Source: Owenweeksia hongkongensis DSM 17368 (GTDB taxonomy: Bacteria > Bacteroidota > Bacteroidia > Flavobacteriales > Schleiferiaceae). From it: DNA of 64,000 nt. The translations under genes were made by a program, and so were the position numbers. Position 1 is the first letter of the stretch, and every line of letters starts with the position of its first letter. The DNA lies in the NCBI RefSeq assembly GCF_000236705.1, contig NC_016599.1:1054001-1118000 (forward strand). The letters run 5' to 3'. Positions 8,784 to 17,994 of the stretch are shown here, one piece after another. Under the pieces are notes generated by a model. The model was not told the origin of the DNA. It ran no database searches and was given only the letters and a program-made list of their open reading frames with translations.

Positions 8784-9944
8784 CTAATAGCTCATCTCCA
8801 CAATTTTGGCTACATCGTCCGGAGCTAAATTTTTGTTCTCGCCAATTCCTGTCATTCCGCGCTCGGTAAAACGCTCAGCAATAAACTCTGCAGTTCCTCT
8901 GTAATCTTCAGTATATTCCGAAAGCTTGGTTTTAATACCCAAAGACTGGTAGAAATCTTCAATGTGATTGATTGCGGCACGGGCTTTTTCCTGAGTATCT
9001 CCTTCTGTAACTCCCCATACGCGCTCTGCCATTTGAGCCAGCTTCTCCTTTTTCGTTTCTAAATTATAGGTGTACAAACTTTTAGTAATAATGGCCAAAG
9101 TACGTGCGTGGTCAATATTGTACAAAGCCGTAAGCTCATGGCCTATGGCGTGAATACTCCAATCAGTAGGCACTCCTTTTTGAATAAGACCATTTAAAGC
9201 CATTGTACAACTCCACATAAAATTAGCCGCAGCATCATAATCATTATTGTCCTTCATTATGGCCGGAGCAATCTCCACAAGTGTTTGCAAAATACCTTCT
9301 GCAAAGCGATCCTGAAGCAAAGCCTGTGCAGGATATGTTGTGTATTGTTCAAGCACATGAGTAAAGGCATCGGCCAATCCGTTGGCAATTTGCCTTTGCG
9401 GAATAGAATACACCACCTGTGGATCTAAAATGGAAAACTTTGGAAAGAGGCCTGGACCACCAATCGGAAGTTTAAGCTTCATTTCTCTACGGGTAATCAC
9501 AGATCCAGAGTTCATTTCTGAACCCGTAGCTGGCAATGTAAGCACAGTACCAAAAGGCATTCCGTCTGTAACCGGTTTTTGGCGGGTTATCAAATCCCAA
9601 GGTGAATCGCCATCATATACCGCTGCTGCGGAAATAAATTTTGTACCGTCAATCACCGAACCACCACCAACAGCAAGCAGGTAAGTGATATTCTTCTCTT
9701 TTATAATGTCCAAAGCTTTTATCAAAACCTCATACTCCGGGTTTGGAGGAATACCGCCCATCTCATGCACTTCAAACTTTGAAAGTGCCTCTGTTACCTG
9801 ATTATATATTCCGTTGGACTTTATACTTCCCCCTCCATACAGCATCAATACTTTAGCATTAGCGGGAATTTCATCTGCCAGCTTTTTGATCTGGTCTTTT
9901 CCGAAAATTATCTTGGTAGGATTCTGAAACTGAAAATCGTTCAT
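8784..9944 (-). CDS. Iron-containing alcohol dehydrogenase, YqhD/BDH-like
   Basis: A 386-aa group III metal-dependent alcohol dehydrogenase, a cytosolic enzyme that interconverts aldehydes or ketones with alcohols using NAD(P)H. The N-terminal half has the nucleotide-binding GGGSVIDGTKF motif. The C-terminal half carries the metal-ligand segments GLADAFTHVLEQY and HAIGHELTALYNIDHA. Length and the opening NPTKIIFGK are typical of YqhD/butanol dehydrogenase relatives, which often protect against reactive aldehydes. Substrate cannot be told from sequence. It is a single-gene unit with its own terminator. Confidence 0.9.
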   Translation of the reverse strand: MNDFQFQNPTKIIFGKDQIKKLADEIPANAKVLMLYGGGSIKSNGIYNQVTEALSKFEVHEMGGIPPNPEYEVLIKALDIIKEKNITYLLAVGGGSVIDGTKFISAAAVYDGDSPWDLITRQKPVTDGMPFGTVLTLPATGSEMNSGSVITRREMKLKLPIGGPGLFPKFSILDPQVVYSIPQRQIANGLADAFTHVLEQYTTYPAQALLQDRFAEGILQTLVEIAPAIMKDNNDYDAAANFMWSCTMALNGLIQKGVPTDWSIHAIGHELTALYNIDHARTLAIITKSLYTYNLETKKEKLAQMAERVWGVTEGDTQEKARAAINHIEDFYQSLGIKTKLSEYTEDYRGTAEFIAERFTERGMTGIGENKNLAPDDVAKIVEMSY

Positions 9945-10004
9945 ATCTTATTTTTAGAATAGTTTGAAATGTTGGGAATGCCTAATTGCAAAACACAAAA
10001 ACAG

Positions 10005-10040
10005 AACAAGCAAAGAGCGTGCTTGTTTTCCATATTTCGC
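10005..10040 (-). terminator. Possible terminator after the small membrane protein gene
   Basis: AACAAGCA and TGCTTGTT form an 8-bp stem with a 7-base loop (10005-10027). On the minus strand it is followed by CTGTTTTTGTG, a T-rich tail, and it lies 54 bases after the stop at 10081. Confidence 0.45.
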
Positions 10041-10080
10041 ATTATATAAAACTATGAAGGATTAGGAAAAAGAGATGACT

Positions 10081-10308
10081 CTAACGCTGATAATTGCTTC
10101 GGTTACGAGAATTTCCGCGAAGAATAAGATAAACTGCCGAACCTATTATTGGCAATAAAATAATAAGGACTATCCAAAGAAGTCGATTATTAGGTTCATG
10201 CTCATTTTTTAGCATTACTACAATTGCCCATACCGGTAATAATAGTAGAGATAAAAAGAATGCCAGGAGAATAATTTGCCAAATACCAATAATTCCGAGT
10301 AATGTCAT
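10081..10308 (-). CDS. PLDc_N-domain small membrane protein
   Basis: A 75-aa protein with two hydrophobic segments (about residues 4-32 and 43-64) separated by a short charged loop with NEHEPNNRLLW. The second segment, IVLIILLPIIGSAVYLIL, matches the short PLDc_N domain found alone in many Bacteroidota membrane proteins and at the N-terminus of cardiolipin synthases. It has no catalytic residues. It has about 100 bases of spacing to its neighbours and is read on its own. Function unknown. Confidence 0.75.
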   Translation of the reverse strand: MTLLGIIGIWQIILLAFFLSLLLLPVWAIVVMLKNEHEPNNRLLWIVLIILLPIIGSAVYLILRGNSRNRSNYQR

Positions 10309-10345
10309 GAGCTTAATTTATTTGAGATGTGGAAGATATAAAAAC

Positions 10346-10381
10346 CAAAAAACCGCCTTGAATTTCTTCAAAACGGTTTTT
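10346..10381 (-). terminator. Terminator of the guaA/LysM unit
   Basis: On the minus strand a stem of about 15 bp (two G-U pairs) with a GAAA loop ends in CGGTTTTTT. It lies 28 bases after the LysM gene stop at 10409. Confidence 0.8.
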
Positions 10382-10408
10382 CACAATCATGTCAATTAAA
10401 GCTTTTAC

Positions 10409-12700
10409 TTACTTTTTCTCCAGTTTCACCAATGTGAGGTCTCGCACTCCGGTGAGGTACATAAAGTCGTTTTGATAGCCCCCTTTTGCGTCTTTGGTGA
10501 TTTTGAAACCTGTGCCCAGCATCGGCTGCTCATCATCCAAATGGTACATCATGTATTTTCCGTTTTTCCATAGCTTTTGCAAAAAGTACATACCTACATC
10601 ATATCCCTGAAAAGCGAATTGCGAAGGCTCAGCCTTATATTTCTCTCGGTAATCTTTTATAAAACTAATTGTCTTGGGATCATTGTAATCAATGTAGTTG
10701 GCATCAGGCATGCTAAGGTTTAGCTTATTCAAATAGTCCATCTCCAATGTCTGTATTTTCAGCAACTTAGAAGGCCCAATCACAGCGATGTCATAAGAGC
10801 GCATCAAGCGAAGATTGCTAATAAGATCGCTTAGAAACACCTGATCTTCTGAAAAGATAATCACCACATTCTGCTTACCCGGTGCCATCATATCCTTCAG
10901 TACGTTGCGCTCTATCAACTCTTTAGTAAAAGTAATATCGTCAATTCTATTACTATCCGCTCTTGGTAAAAGTCTTGCCCTTACTTGCTGCACGCTTTCT
11001 GCTTCCGAGCTACTGTAAGCAAATATTACACGTGCCTTAGCGTATTCAGTATTTAGCATATCCGCTATTACCTGCCCGGCTGCCGCATTTCCCGGGTTAC
11101 ACTTTATAAGGTTTGGTCTGCCAGCTACATCCACAGATTTACTCAATGGACTAATTACCGGTACATTTTGCTTACGCAAATCATCAGCTATGTATTCCAC
11201 GTTTTTGTGAAATAATGGCCCAATCACCATATCAAAATTCTTCTGGCGATATTCCTTGCTCTTTTCCTGTAAATGGAACAAACTGTTCTTAGTGTCATAC
11301 ACATTCAAATCCAAATTCATTCCCTGCTTGGCCAAAGTATCGGCCGCCATCAGCAATCCATTGTAAAAATCAAGAGACACTTTTTGAGTACCTTCAATAG
11401 CAGATGAATTTTGAACAACTGTATCACTCACCACATTAAATGGAAGCATCAATCCCACCTTATAAGTTTTACTGGTATTCACCATAAGTGTATCCTCAAA
11501 CTTCACTTCAGGCACTTGCGTAATCACCTCTCCACCCGTATTCAGGCTGTCTTTTCTGAATTTCTTATTATCGCTTGGTGCTTCAATAGGTGTAGTTTTT
11601 GTCTCTTTTGCAAAAAGTTTGTCCAGCCATTTTACATCTTCTGCCTTTCCATTTTGTGGAATAATAATGTACTTATCTACTTCAAGCCCGCGCTTAATTT
11701 CTGGATTTAATTTCTCCAGTTCCTCCTGACTTACATTGTAACGGCTTTTTAGGGAGTAAAAAGAATCTCCACTTTTTACTTTGTACAAGAAGTAGTTTTC
11801 ATCTTCACCCTTTTGTGACGAACTATCGTTTACTGAGGCTATTTCTTTTCCTTCATCAGAGTTTAACCTTTCTGCTGGTTTTTCAACAATCGTTTCTTTT
11901 GGTGCCCTGTTTCCAGGAATATTAAGCTCCTGCCCTATTTGCAAACCTTCCTTTGCAGTAGGGTTTATTAGGTATAAACTATCTAAAGAAAGCTCATACT
12001 GACGACTGATGGAATAAGCCGTTTCAGTTTTCTTAACTACATGAATGTAGTACGCTTTCTGAGCTTGTTGTTGGGCTATCTCATCCTTTACTTCTTCGCG
12101 AGGTTCCGGAATTTTGATAACCATACCTACTTTCAATCCATCTTGCTCCAGTTCAGGGTTTAGCTTTTTAATATCGGCAATGCCTACATGGTACTGAATA
12201 GCCAAAGAGTATAAAGTTTCTCCAGGCTGTACAGTATGGGTTTTATCACCTGTATCTTTCTTTTGAGTTGTTTCCTTTGGTGTAGCAGCCTTTGGGGGAA
12301 TATTGAGTATCATTCCAGCTTTAAGGCCATCTGCCAATTGGGGATTATTCTTGCGAATATCGGCCACACTCACTCCGTATTCTTTAGCTATCGAATACAA
12401 GGTTTGCCCGGCTTTTACGGTATACGAGGTAAAGCCCGGACCAACGGTTTTTGTCGGTGCGGGCTCTTCGTTCTTCTTCATCAGCTCCTTTGGAATAAGA
12501 AGCTTGGTATTTAGGCGTAAGCCACTTTTTATTTCGGGATTGAATTTTTCGAGATCTTCTATGCTAATGTGATACTCCTTACTGATGCTGTACTTGGTAT
12601 CCCCTTCTACTACATCGTGAAAAATATACTTATCCGATTGAGCAAAGCTGCCAATACTTATTAGCGATAAAAAAACTATAAACAAAAAACTTCTGATCAT
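10409..12700 (-). CDS. Five-LysM protein with periplasmic-binding-protein domain
   Basis: A 763-aa exported protein. A signal peptide (about residues 1-20, ending SIGSFAQ) is followed by five LysM peptidoglycan-binding repeats of about 45 aa each with recurring YSI and INP-type cores, spread over about residues 22-350. The C-terminal 350 residues resemble a type I periplasmic binding protein (branched-chain amino-acid or LpoA-like fold; [26 protein letters not shown]). The plan fits a cell-wall-bound protein sensing a ligand or regulating wall synthesis, which is inference. The ATG at 12700 overlaps the guaA stop by 4 bases; an ATG two codons earlier is possible. Confidence 0.85.
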   Translation of the reverse strand: MIRSFLFIVFLSLISIGSFAQSDKYIFHDVVEGDTKYSISKEYHISIEDLEKFNPEIKSGLRLNTKLLIPKELMKKNEEPAPTKTVGPGFTSYTVKAGQTLYSIAKEYGVSVADIRKNNPQLADGLKAGMILNIPPKAATPKETTQKKDTGDKTHTVQPGETLYSLAIQYHVGIADIKKLNPELEQDGLKVGMVIKIPEPREEVKDEIAQQQAQKAYYIHVVKKTETAYSISRQYELSLDSLYLINPTAKEGLQIGQELNIPGNRAPKETIVEKPAERLNSDEGKEIASVNDSSSQKGEDENYFLYKVKSGDSFYSLKSRYNVSQEELEKLNPEIKRGLEVDKYIIIPQNGKAEDVKWLDKLFAKETKTTPIEAPSDNKKFRKDSLNTGGEVITQVPEVKFEDTLMVNTSKTYKVGLMLPFNVVSDTVVQNSSAIEGTQKVSLDFYNGLLMAADTLAKQGMNLDLNVYDTKNSLFHLQEKSKEYRQKNFDMVIGPLFHKNVEYIADDLRKQNVPVISPLSKSVDVAGRPNLIKCNPGNAAAGQVIADMLNTEYAKARVIFAYSSSEAESVQQVRARLLPRADSNRIDDITFTKELIERNVLKDMMAPGKQNVVIIFSEDQVFLSDLISNLRLMRSYDIAVIGPSKLLKIQTLEMDYLNKLNLSMPDANYIDYNDPKTISFIKDYREKYKAEPSQFAFQGYDVGMYFLQKLWKNGKYMMYHLDDEQPMLGTGFKITKDAKGGYQNDFMYLTGVRDLTLVKLEKK

Positions 12701-14229
12701 TCCCATTCTATTGTAGCTGGTGGCTTAGAGCTAATGTCATACACCACTCTGTTTACACCTTTAACGCGGTTTATTATTTTATTGGATATCTCTGCCAAAA
12801 ATTCATACGGTAAATGTACCCAATCAGCTGTCATACCATCGGTAGACTCTACTGCGCGTAACGCTACTACATTCTCATAAGTTCGTTCATCTCCCATCAC
12901 CCCAACTGATTGCACGGGTAGCAACATTGCTCCTGCCTGCCATACATCATCATATAACCCGTGGTCTTTTAGGCCTTGTATAAAAATATGATCTACCTCC
13001 TGGAGCACTCGTACTTTCTCCTTGGTAATTTCTCCAATAATACGAATGGCCAATCCCGGGCCCGGGAAAGGGTGTCGGCCCAAAAGCTCATCATCAATGC
13101 CTAATGCTTTACCTACACGTCTTACCTCATCCTTAAATAAGGATTTCATAGGCTCCACTACCTGTAATTTCATAAAGTCAGGAAGTCCGCCCACATTGTG
13201 GTGTGACTTAATAGTAGCAGAAGGTCCACCGTTTACAGAAACAGATTCTATCACATCAGGATAAATAGTTCCTTGTGCCAACCACTCTACATTGGTGATC
13301 AATGAAGCCTCATCATCAAATACCTCAATGAATTTTCGGCCAATAGTTTTTCTCTTTATTTCAGGGTCTGCTATTCCTTCAAGTGCATTCAAGAAACGAT
13401 CAGAAGAATCAACACCTTTAATATTAAGGCCCATCTCCTTATACTGCTCCAATACATTTTCAAATTCGTCTTTGCGAAGCACACCATTATTTACAAAGAT
13501 GCAATGCAACCTATCACCAATAGCTTCTGAAAGCAATACAGCGGTAACGGTGCTATCTACACCACCACTAAGCCCAAGCACTACATGATCTTTACCTAGC
13601 TTTTTGCGCATCTTCTCAATTGTATCTTCTACAAAAGAAATAGGTGTCCAATCCTGTACACACCCGCAAATGCCAACGGTAAAGTTTTCTAATAGTTTAA
13701 GACCATCCTTACTGTGGTATACCTCCGGGTGAAACTGAATACCATAAGTAGTTTCGCCTTCAATTTTATATGCTGCCGCTTCCACATCTGCAGTGCTGGC
13801 AATAAGCTTATAACCTTCCGGCATTTGCTTAATGGTATCTCCGTGGCTCATCCAAACCTGTGAGCCCATTGGCATACCCGTCATCAATGGCGATTGCTCA
13901 TCAATAAACTTCAAATTGGCACGACCATACTCACGCGAATCAGAAGCTTCCACTTTTCCACCAAAAGCCTGCACCATGTACTGTGCACCATAGCACACAC
14001 CAAGTAGTGGCAGTTTACCTTTGATTTCTTCAAGCTCCAATTTTGGAGAATCATCATCACGCACCGAAGCAGGGCTTCCGCTAATGATTACCCCTTTCAT
14101 AGCAGGGGTAAGTTTTGGTGCATTGTTATACGGATGGATTTCGCAGTATATATTCAACTCACGAACTCTGCGCGCAATAAGCTGCGTGTATTGCGATCCG
14201 CAGTCTAAAATCAGGATCATTTCTTGCAT
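12697..14229 (-). CDS. guaA: GMP synthase (glutamine-hydrolysing)
   Basis: A 510-aa enzyme that converts XMP, ATP and glutamine to GMP, the last step of guanine nucleotide synthesis. The class I glutamine amidotransferase domain has the nucleophile Cys79 (GVCYGAQYM) and the His/Glu pair in FHPEV. The ATP pyrophosphatase domain has the P-loop GLSGGVDST. The C-terminal dimerisation domain ends with the usual PPATIEWE. It is full length. The LysM gene overlaps its end, so the two are co-transcribed. An ATG three codons later is a weaker alternative start. Confidence 0.97.
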   Translation of the reverse strand: MQEMILILDCGSQYTQLIARRVRELNIYCEIHPYNNAPKLTPAMKGVIISGSPASVRDDDSPKLELEEIKGKLPLLGVCYGAQYMVQAFGGKVEASDSREYGRANLKFIDEQSPLMTGMPMGSQVWMSHGDTIKQMPEGYKLIASTADVEAAAYKIEGETTYGIQFHPEVYHSKDGLKLLENFTVGICGCVQDWTPISFVEDTIEKMRKKLGKDHVVLGLSGGVDSTVTAVLLSEAIGDRLHCIFVNNGVLRKDEFENVLEQYKEMGLNIKGVDSSDRFLNALEGIADPEIKRKTIGRKFIEVFDDEASLITNVEWLAQGTIYPDVIESVSVNGGPSATIKSHHNVGGLPDFMKLQVVEPMKSLFKDEVRRVGKALGIDDELLGRHPFPGPGLAIRIIGEITKEKVRVLQEVDHIFIQGLKDHGLYDDVWQAGAMLLPVQSVGVMGDERTYENVVALRAVESTDGMTADWVHLPYEFLAEISNKIINRVKGVNRVVYDISSKPPATIEWE

Positions 14230-14234
14230 GGGCG

Positions 14235-14242
14235 CAAAGGTA
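14235..14242 (-). promoter_or_regulatory. Putative -7 element for guaA
   Basis: The minus strand reads TACCTTTG, an exact TAnnTTTG match, only 6 bases before the ATG at 14229. The mRNA leader would be very short or absent. No -33 TTG is evident. Confidence 0.45.
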
Positions 14243-14351
14243 AATCGTTTTTTGAAGCTACCGATTACTCAGGCTACTTTGATTTTTAACATTTTATTAA
14301 AATTCCTAACCAACGGAAAACCTTTTATAATCAAGCATTCAGGAATATTAT

Positions 14352-14359
14352 TACTTTTG
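14352..14359 (+). promoter_or_regulatory. Putative -7 element for the SRPBCC gene
   Basis: TACTTTTG matches TAnnTTTG and lies 32 bases before the ATG at 14392, in the region divergent from guaA. Confidence 0.45.
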
Positions 14360-14391
14360 AGACAATCTAAACATCAAAAATCGCTATTAAA

Positions 14392-15432
14392 ATGAAAGCA
14401 CTAAAAGTTATTCTAATCATCATTGCTGTCCTCTTTGGGGGGTACTGCATCTGGATGGCAACACTACCCACTGAATACGACATGGAAAGAACAGCAGTAA
14501 TTGATGCTGAACCCGAAGTAGTATTTACAGAAGTAAACACCCTTACTGAATGGCCAAAATGGAGCCCTTGGTATAAAATTGATACTACTGCCGAATACGA
14601 ATATTCTGATGTAGTAACCGGTGAAGGTGCATATTACACATGGAGCAGCACTGATGGAAACATGGGATCAGGAAAATACACTAACACCACGGTGGTGCCC
14701 AACGAAGAAATCGTTTACACGATGGAATTTGAAGGAATGGGTGGTTCTGAAGGTTACTGGAACTTTGAACCTGTGGAGGATTCAAGAACAAAAGTTACCT
14801 GGGGTTTTCATACCGAGTTTGACTTCTTCAGTAGAGTATGGGGCGTATTTATGGACGATATGCTTGGAGCACAATTTGAAGAGGGGCTTGATAACCTTAA
14901 ATCCGTTTCTGAAAACATGCCCAAGAAAGAGGCTTCCCCTGCAGCCGATATTTCAGTTACTCAGGTAGAATCTATGCCGTACTACGGAATTACTGACGAA
15001 GTAAGCTGGGCTGATATGGGTTCAGACTTTTTTGCTGAGCGCTATGGTGCTTTAGCTACCTATTTGGGAGAAGACATGAAGAATACTCTTAGCGCTCCAT
15101 TTGCTATTTACCATGTATGGGACGAAGAAAACAAAATGGCAAAAGTGGAAGTAGCTATTGCTACAACCTCTACCAAACCAGGAAACGACCGCATCAAAAA
15201 AGGAAATACTTACGCTGGTACTGTTGTAAAAGGTGTTCACCTTGGTGCATATGACAAAACCGGAGATTTACACATGGCTCTGTATGAATATGTTGGCAAC
15301 AACAATTATGAAATGGCAGGTTCTCCATGGGAATCTTACGTAACTGATCCAGGCACCGAGCCTGATACCGCTAAGTGGGTTACTGAAATTTACTATCCGG
15401 TAATGCAAAGCAGCACAGCTACTGCTGAATAA
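14392..15432 (+). CDS. SRPBCC domain protein with GyrI-like C-terminal domain
   Basis: A 346-aa protein. An N-terminal membrane segment (about residues 4-24) is followed by a START/polyketide-cyclase-like SRPBCC domain (about 35-180; EYDMERTAVIDAEPEVVF, WPKWSPWYK) and then a GyrI/effector-binding-like domain (about 190-340; ending WVTEIYYPV). Both folds bind hydrophobic or small ligands. The combination is common in Bacteroidota, but the ligand is unknown. It is divergent from guaA and has its own terminator. Confidence 0.8.
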   Translation: MKALKVILIIIAVLFGGYCIWMATLPTEYDMERTAVIDAEPEVVFTEVNTLTEWPKWSPWYKIDTTAEYEYSDVVTGEGAYYTWSSTDGNMGSGKYTNTTVVPNEEIVYTMEFEGMGGSEGYWNFEPVEDSRTKVTWGFHTEFDFFSRVWGVFMDDMLGAQFEEGLDNLKSVSENMPKKEASPAADISVTQVESMPYYGITDEVSWADMGSDFFAERYGALATYLGEDMKNTLSAPFAIYHVWDEENKMAKVEVAIATTSTKPGNDRIKKGNTYAGTVVKGVHLGAYDKTGDLHMALYEYVGNNNYEMAGSPWESYVTDPGTEPDTAKWVTEIYYPVMQSSTATAE

Positions 15433-15453
15433 ATAAAGGAATTGTTAAATCTT

Positions 15454-15488
15454 ACAAAAGCCCTCTGTTTTCAGAGGGCTTTTGTTGT
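15454..15488 (+). terminator. Terminator after the SRPBCC gene
   Basis: A perfect 14-bp stem (ACAAAAGCCCTCTG and its complement) with a TTTT loop ends in a T-rich tail, 21 bases after the stop. Confidence 0.85.
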
Positions 15489-15593
15489 TTATGGACATAG
15501 GTAATCTTACCTTTTTCGCCTCTTAGCGTAAACCTTCAAATCTCTTTTGGCGTTTATCCTTTTCAAAATTCAACAATCAACAAGAATCCTATT

Positions 15594-16739
15594 TTGACAC
15601 TTTTCGAAAGATTTAATAATATAAGGCAGCATACCGAAAAGCTTATGAGTCCCCTTTCGGTAGAAGACCACCTTTCGCAACCCATTACAGATGTAAGCCC
15701 ACCCAAGTGGCATTTGGGGCATACCACCTGGTTTTTTGAAACATTTATACTCGCTAAGTTTAAGCAGAACTATGAGGTATTCGACCCTAATTTCAATTTC
15801 CTCTTTAACTCTTATTACGAATCTGTAGGTAAGCGATTGCTGCGAGATATGCGTGGCACTATGACACGCCCTCCGCTGGAGCGTGTATATGAATACCGAA
15901 AATATGTAGATGTTCAGATGGAGCAATTCTTTGATGAGAACCCTCCTGCTGAAGCTTTGAAACTTTTAGAGCTTGGGCTAAATCATGAGCAACAGCATCA
16001 AGAATTATTTCTTACCGACTTCAAATATATTTTGGGAGTTCAGCCCTTTCATCCTGTTTACGATTCACATTTTAGCGAAAGCGAAACTGAACCGCACCAA
16101 ACCTGGTTGGAGGTAGAGCCCGGGCTATATAAAATTGGTCATGACAGCGAACACTTTTGTTTTGACAATGAATTGAATGCTCATCGGGTTTACCTCAACC
16201 ACTTTGAGATTTCGAGTAAGCTGGTGACCAATGGTGACTGGCTGAAATTCATAGAAGAAGGAGGCTATCAAAATTTTAAATACTGGCACTCCGAAGGCTG
16301 GGGCTGGGTAAATGATGAGCACATTGAAGCTCCATTATATTGGGAAAATATTGATGGTAAATGGCATCGCTTTTCTTTGGCAGGATTGGAAGAAGTAAAC
16401 CCTGACGAGCCTGTTGCTCACATTTCATACTACGAAGCTTACGCTTACGCGGAATGGGCTGGAATGCGATTACCCACTGAAGCCGAATGGGAAATTGCTT
16501 CTGACCAATTTGATTGGGGACAGCGCTGGGAATGGACGGATTCGGCCTATCTACCCTACCCAGGTTTTAGCAAAGCTGAAGGTGCCGTGGGCGAATACAA
16601 TGGTAAGTTTATGGTAGGCCAAATGGTATTGCGCGGAAGTTCAGTAGCCACCTCGCCACATCATAGCCGAAAAACGTACCGTAACTTTTTTCACCCGCAC
16701 CTGCGCTGGCAATTTACAGGCCTAAGATTGGTAAAGTAA
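15594..16739 (+). CDS. egtB: Hercynine sulfoxide synthase EgtB
   Basis: A 381-aa non-haem iron enzyme that joins hercynine and a thiol (cysteine or gamma-glutamylcysteine) with oxygen in ergothioneine synthesis. The N-terminal DinB_2 domain holds the metal ligands in KWHLGHTTWFFE and NHEQQHQE. The C-terminal FGE-sulfatase domain shows RLPTEAEWE, WEWTDSAYLPYPGF, VLRGSS and NFFHPHLRWQFTGLR. The start is a TTG; the opening FERFNNIRQHTEKL lines up with other EgtB N-termini. The next gene is egtD. No egtA, egtC or egtE is nearby, so a short pathway using cysteine is possible but not shown. Confidence 0.92.
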   Translation: MTLFERFNNIRQHTEKLMSPLSVEDHLSQPITDVSPPKWHLGHTTWFFETFILAKFKQNYEVFDPNFNFLFNSYYESVGKRLLRDMRGTMTRPPLERVYEYRKYVDVQMEQFFDENPPAEALKLLELGLNHEQQHQELFLTDFKYILGVQPFHPVYDSHFSESETEPHQTWLEVEPGLYKIGHDSEHFCFDNELNAHRVYLNHFEISSKLVTNGDWLKFIEEGGYQNFKYWHSEGWGWVNDEHIEAPLYWENIDGKWHRFSLAGLEEVNPDEPVAHISYYEAYAYAEWAGMRLPTEAEWEIASDQFDWGQRWEWTDSAYLPYPGFSKAEGAVGEYNGKFMVGQMVLRGSSVATSPHHSRKTYRNFFHPHLRWQFTGLRLVK

Positions 16740-16852
16740 ACGAGCTTATTTATGAAAACTAATATGTCATCTACCTTACCTAGCCATCACTATTTTATTG
16801 ACTCCTTTACCAAAAATCAAAAACAACATTAACCTGTCTACCACTCAGCGAT

Positions 16853-17818
16853 ATGGATACCACCAAACATAAAATGACCAGTCAATTTGCCAAAGATGTG
16901 CACGAAGGATTGTCTGCTCCGCAAAAGTTTTTGTCATCACGATACTTTTATGATGCTACGGGCGACAAAATTTTTCAGCAGATAATGGCCATGCCCGAAT
17001 ACTATCTTACCAAATGCGAGTTTGAGATTTTCAATCAACAGAAAGATCAAATACTTTCAGCTATTAATCCGGGTTCTAAATTTAACTTGGTAGAACTTGG
17101 CGCTGGAGATGGATATAAAACCAAAATCCTACTTGAGCATTTTTTAAAACAAGAAGCCAACTTTGAATACTTTCCTGTTGACATTTCTGGAGATGTGTTG
17201 ATGACCCTAAAAACTGACCTCAACGATCGTTTTCCACAACTAAAAGTTACCAACCTCAACTATGAGTATTTTGAAGCTCTTGAAAGGCTAAACGAATTGG
17301 ACGATTCACCTAAGGTGATTTTATTTTTGGGAAGTAACATTGGCAACTTCACACCAGAAAGAGCACAATCGTTTTTTGAGAAACTAAATAAAGTGATGCG
17401 CCCGGGTGACAAACTTTTGAGTGGCATAGATTTAAAAAAAGACCCACACACCATTCTTGAAGCATACAATGACCCCACTGGTATTACACGCTCATTCAAC
17501 CTAAATCTACTAAAGAGAATGAACCGCGAATTGGGGGCAAACTTTGTAATTGAAGATTGGGACCACTTCCCTACTTATGATCCTTTTACGGGCGAATGCA
17601 GGAGTTATTTGATGAGTTGTAAAAAACAAGATGTAACCATTGAAGCTACTGGTCACACCTACTCTTTTAGAGATTCTGAGCCGGTACACATGGAGATTTC
17701 ACGGAAGTACAGATTAGATGAAATTGAAGACCTGGCCGGCAAAACAGGATTTGAAGTGAGCCAACATTTTACCGATAGTCGCGATTATTTTGTAGATAGC
17801 TTGTGGAATAAGGTGTAA
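16853..17818 (+). CDS. egtD: L-histidine N-alpha-methyltransferase EgtD
   Basis: A 321-aa SAM-dependent enzyme that trimethylates histidine to hercynine, the first step of ergothioneine synthesis. Family markers include SSRYFYDATGDKIF, MPEYYLTKCE, the SAM-binding LVELGAGDGYKT, FLGSNIGNF and GIDLKKDP. Length is typical (about 320 aa). It lies 113 bases after egtB in the same direction, and the two probably form one unit with the order B then D. Confidence 0.95.
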   Translation: MDTTKHKMTSQFAKDVHEGLSAPQKFLSSRYFYDATGDKIFQQIMAMPEYYLTKCEFEIFNQQKDQILSAINPGSKFNLVELGAGDGYKTKILLEHFLKQEANFEYFPVDISGDVLMTLKTDLNDRFPQLKVTNLNYEYFEALERLNELDDSPKVILFLGSNIGNFTPERAQSFFEKLNKVMRPGDKLLSGIDLKKDPHTILEAYNDPTGITRSFNLNLLKRMNRELGANFVIEDWDHFPTYDPFTGECRSYLMSCKKQDVTIEATGHTYSFRDSEPVHMEISRKYRLDEIEDLAGKTGFEVSQHFTDSRDYFVDSLWNKV

Positions 17819-17855
17819 CAAGGTACCCCTACCTTTTATTTATCATTGCAAAAAG

Positions 17856-17863
17856 TATATTTG
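17856..17863 (+). promoter_or_regulatory. Putative -7 element for the MBOAT unit
   Basis: TATATTTG fits TAnnTTTG and is 38 bases after the egtD stop and 131 bases before the MBOAT start. The -33 element is not clear. It suggests the polysaccharide cassette has its own promoter. Confidence 0.4.
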
Positions 17864-17994
17864 CCCGTAGCTCTATAGATTATCTAAAAGCACGAGCAAG
17901 TATGTCTCCATTTTTTCTTATCAGTAATATTCACGCTTATACCACTAGAGTAACACAGGATGTAGCTAGGGCTTGTAACTTATGCTTTTAGAGA

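Noticed and set aside
15570-15926. 118-codon minus-strand frame over egtB
   Set aside because: It is opposite the conserved EgtB N-terminus and shows no family features.
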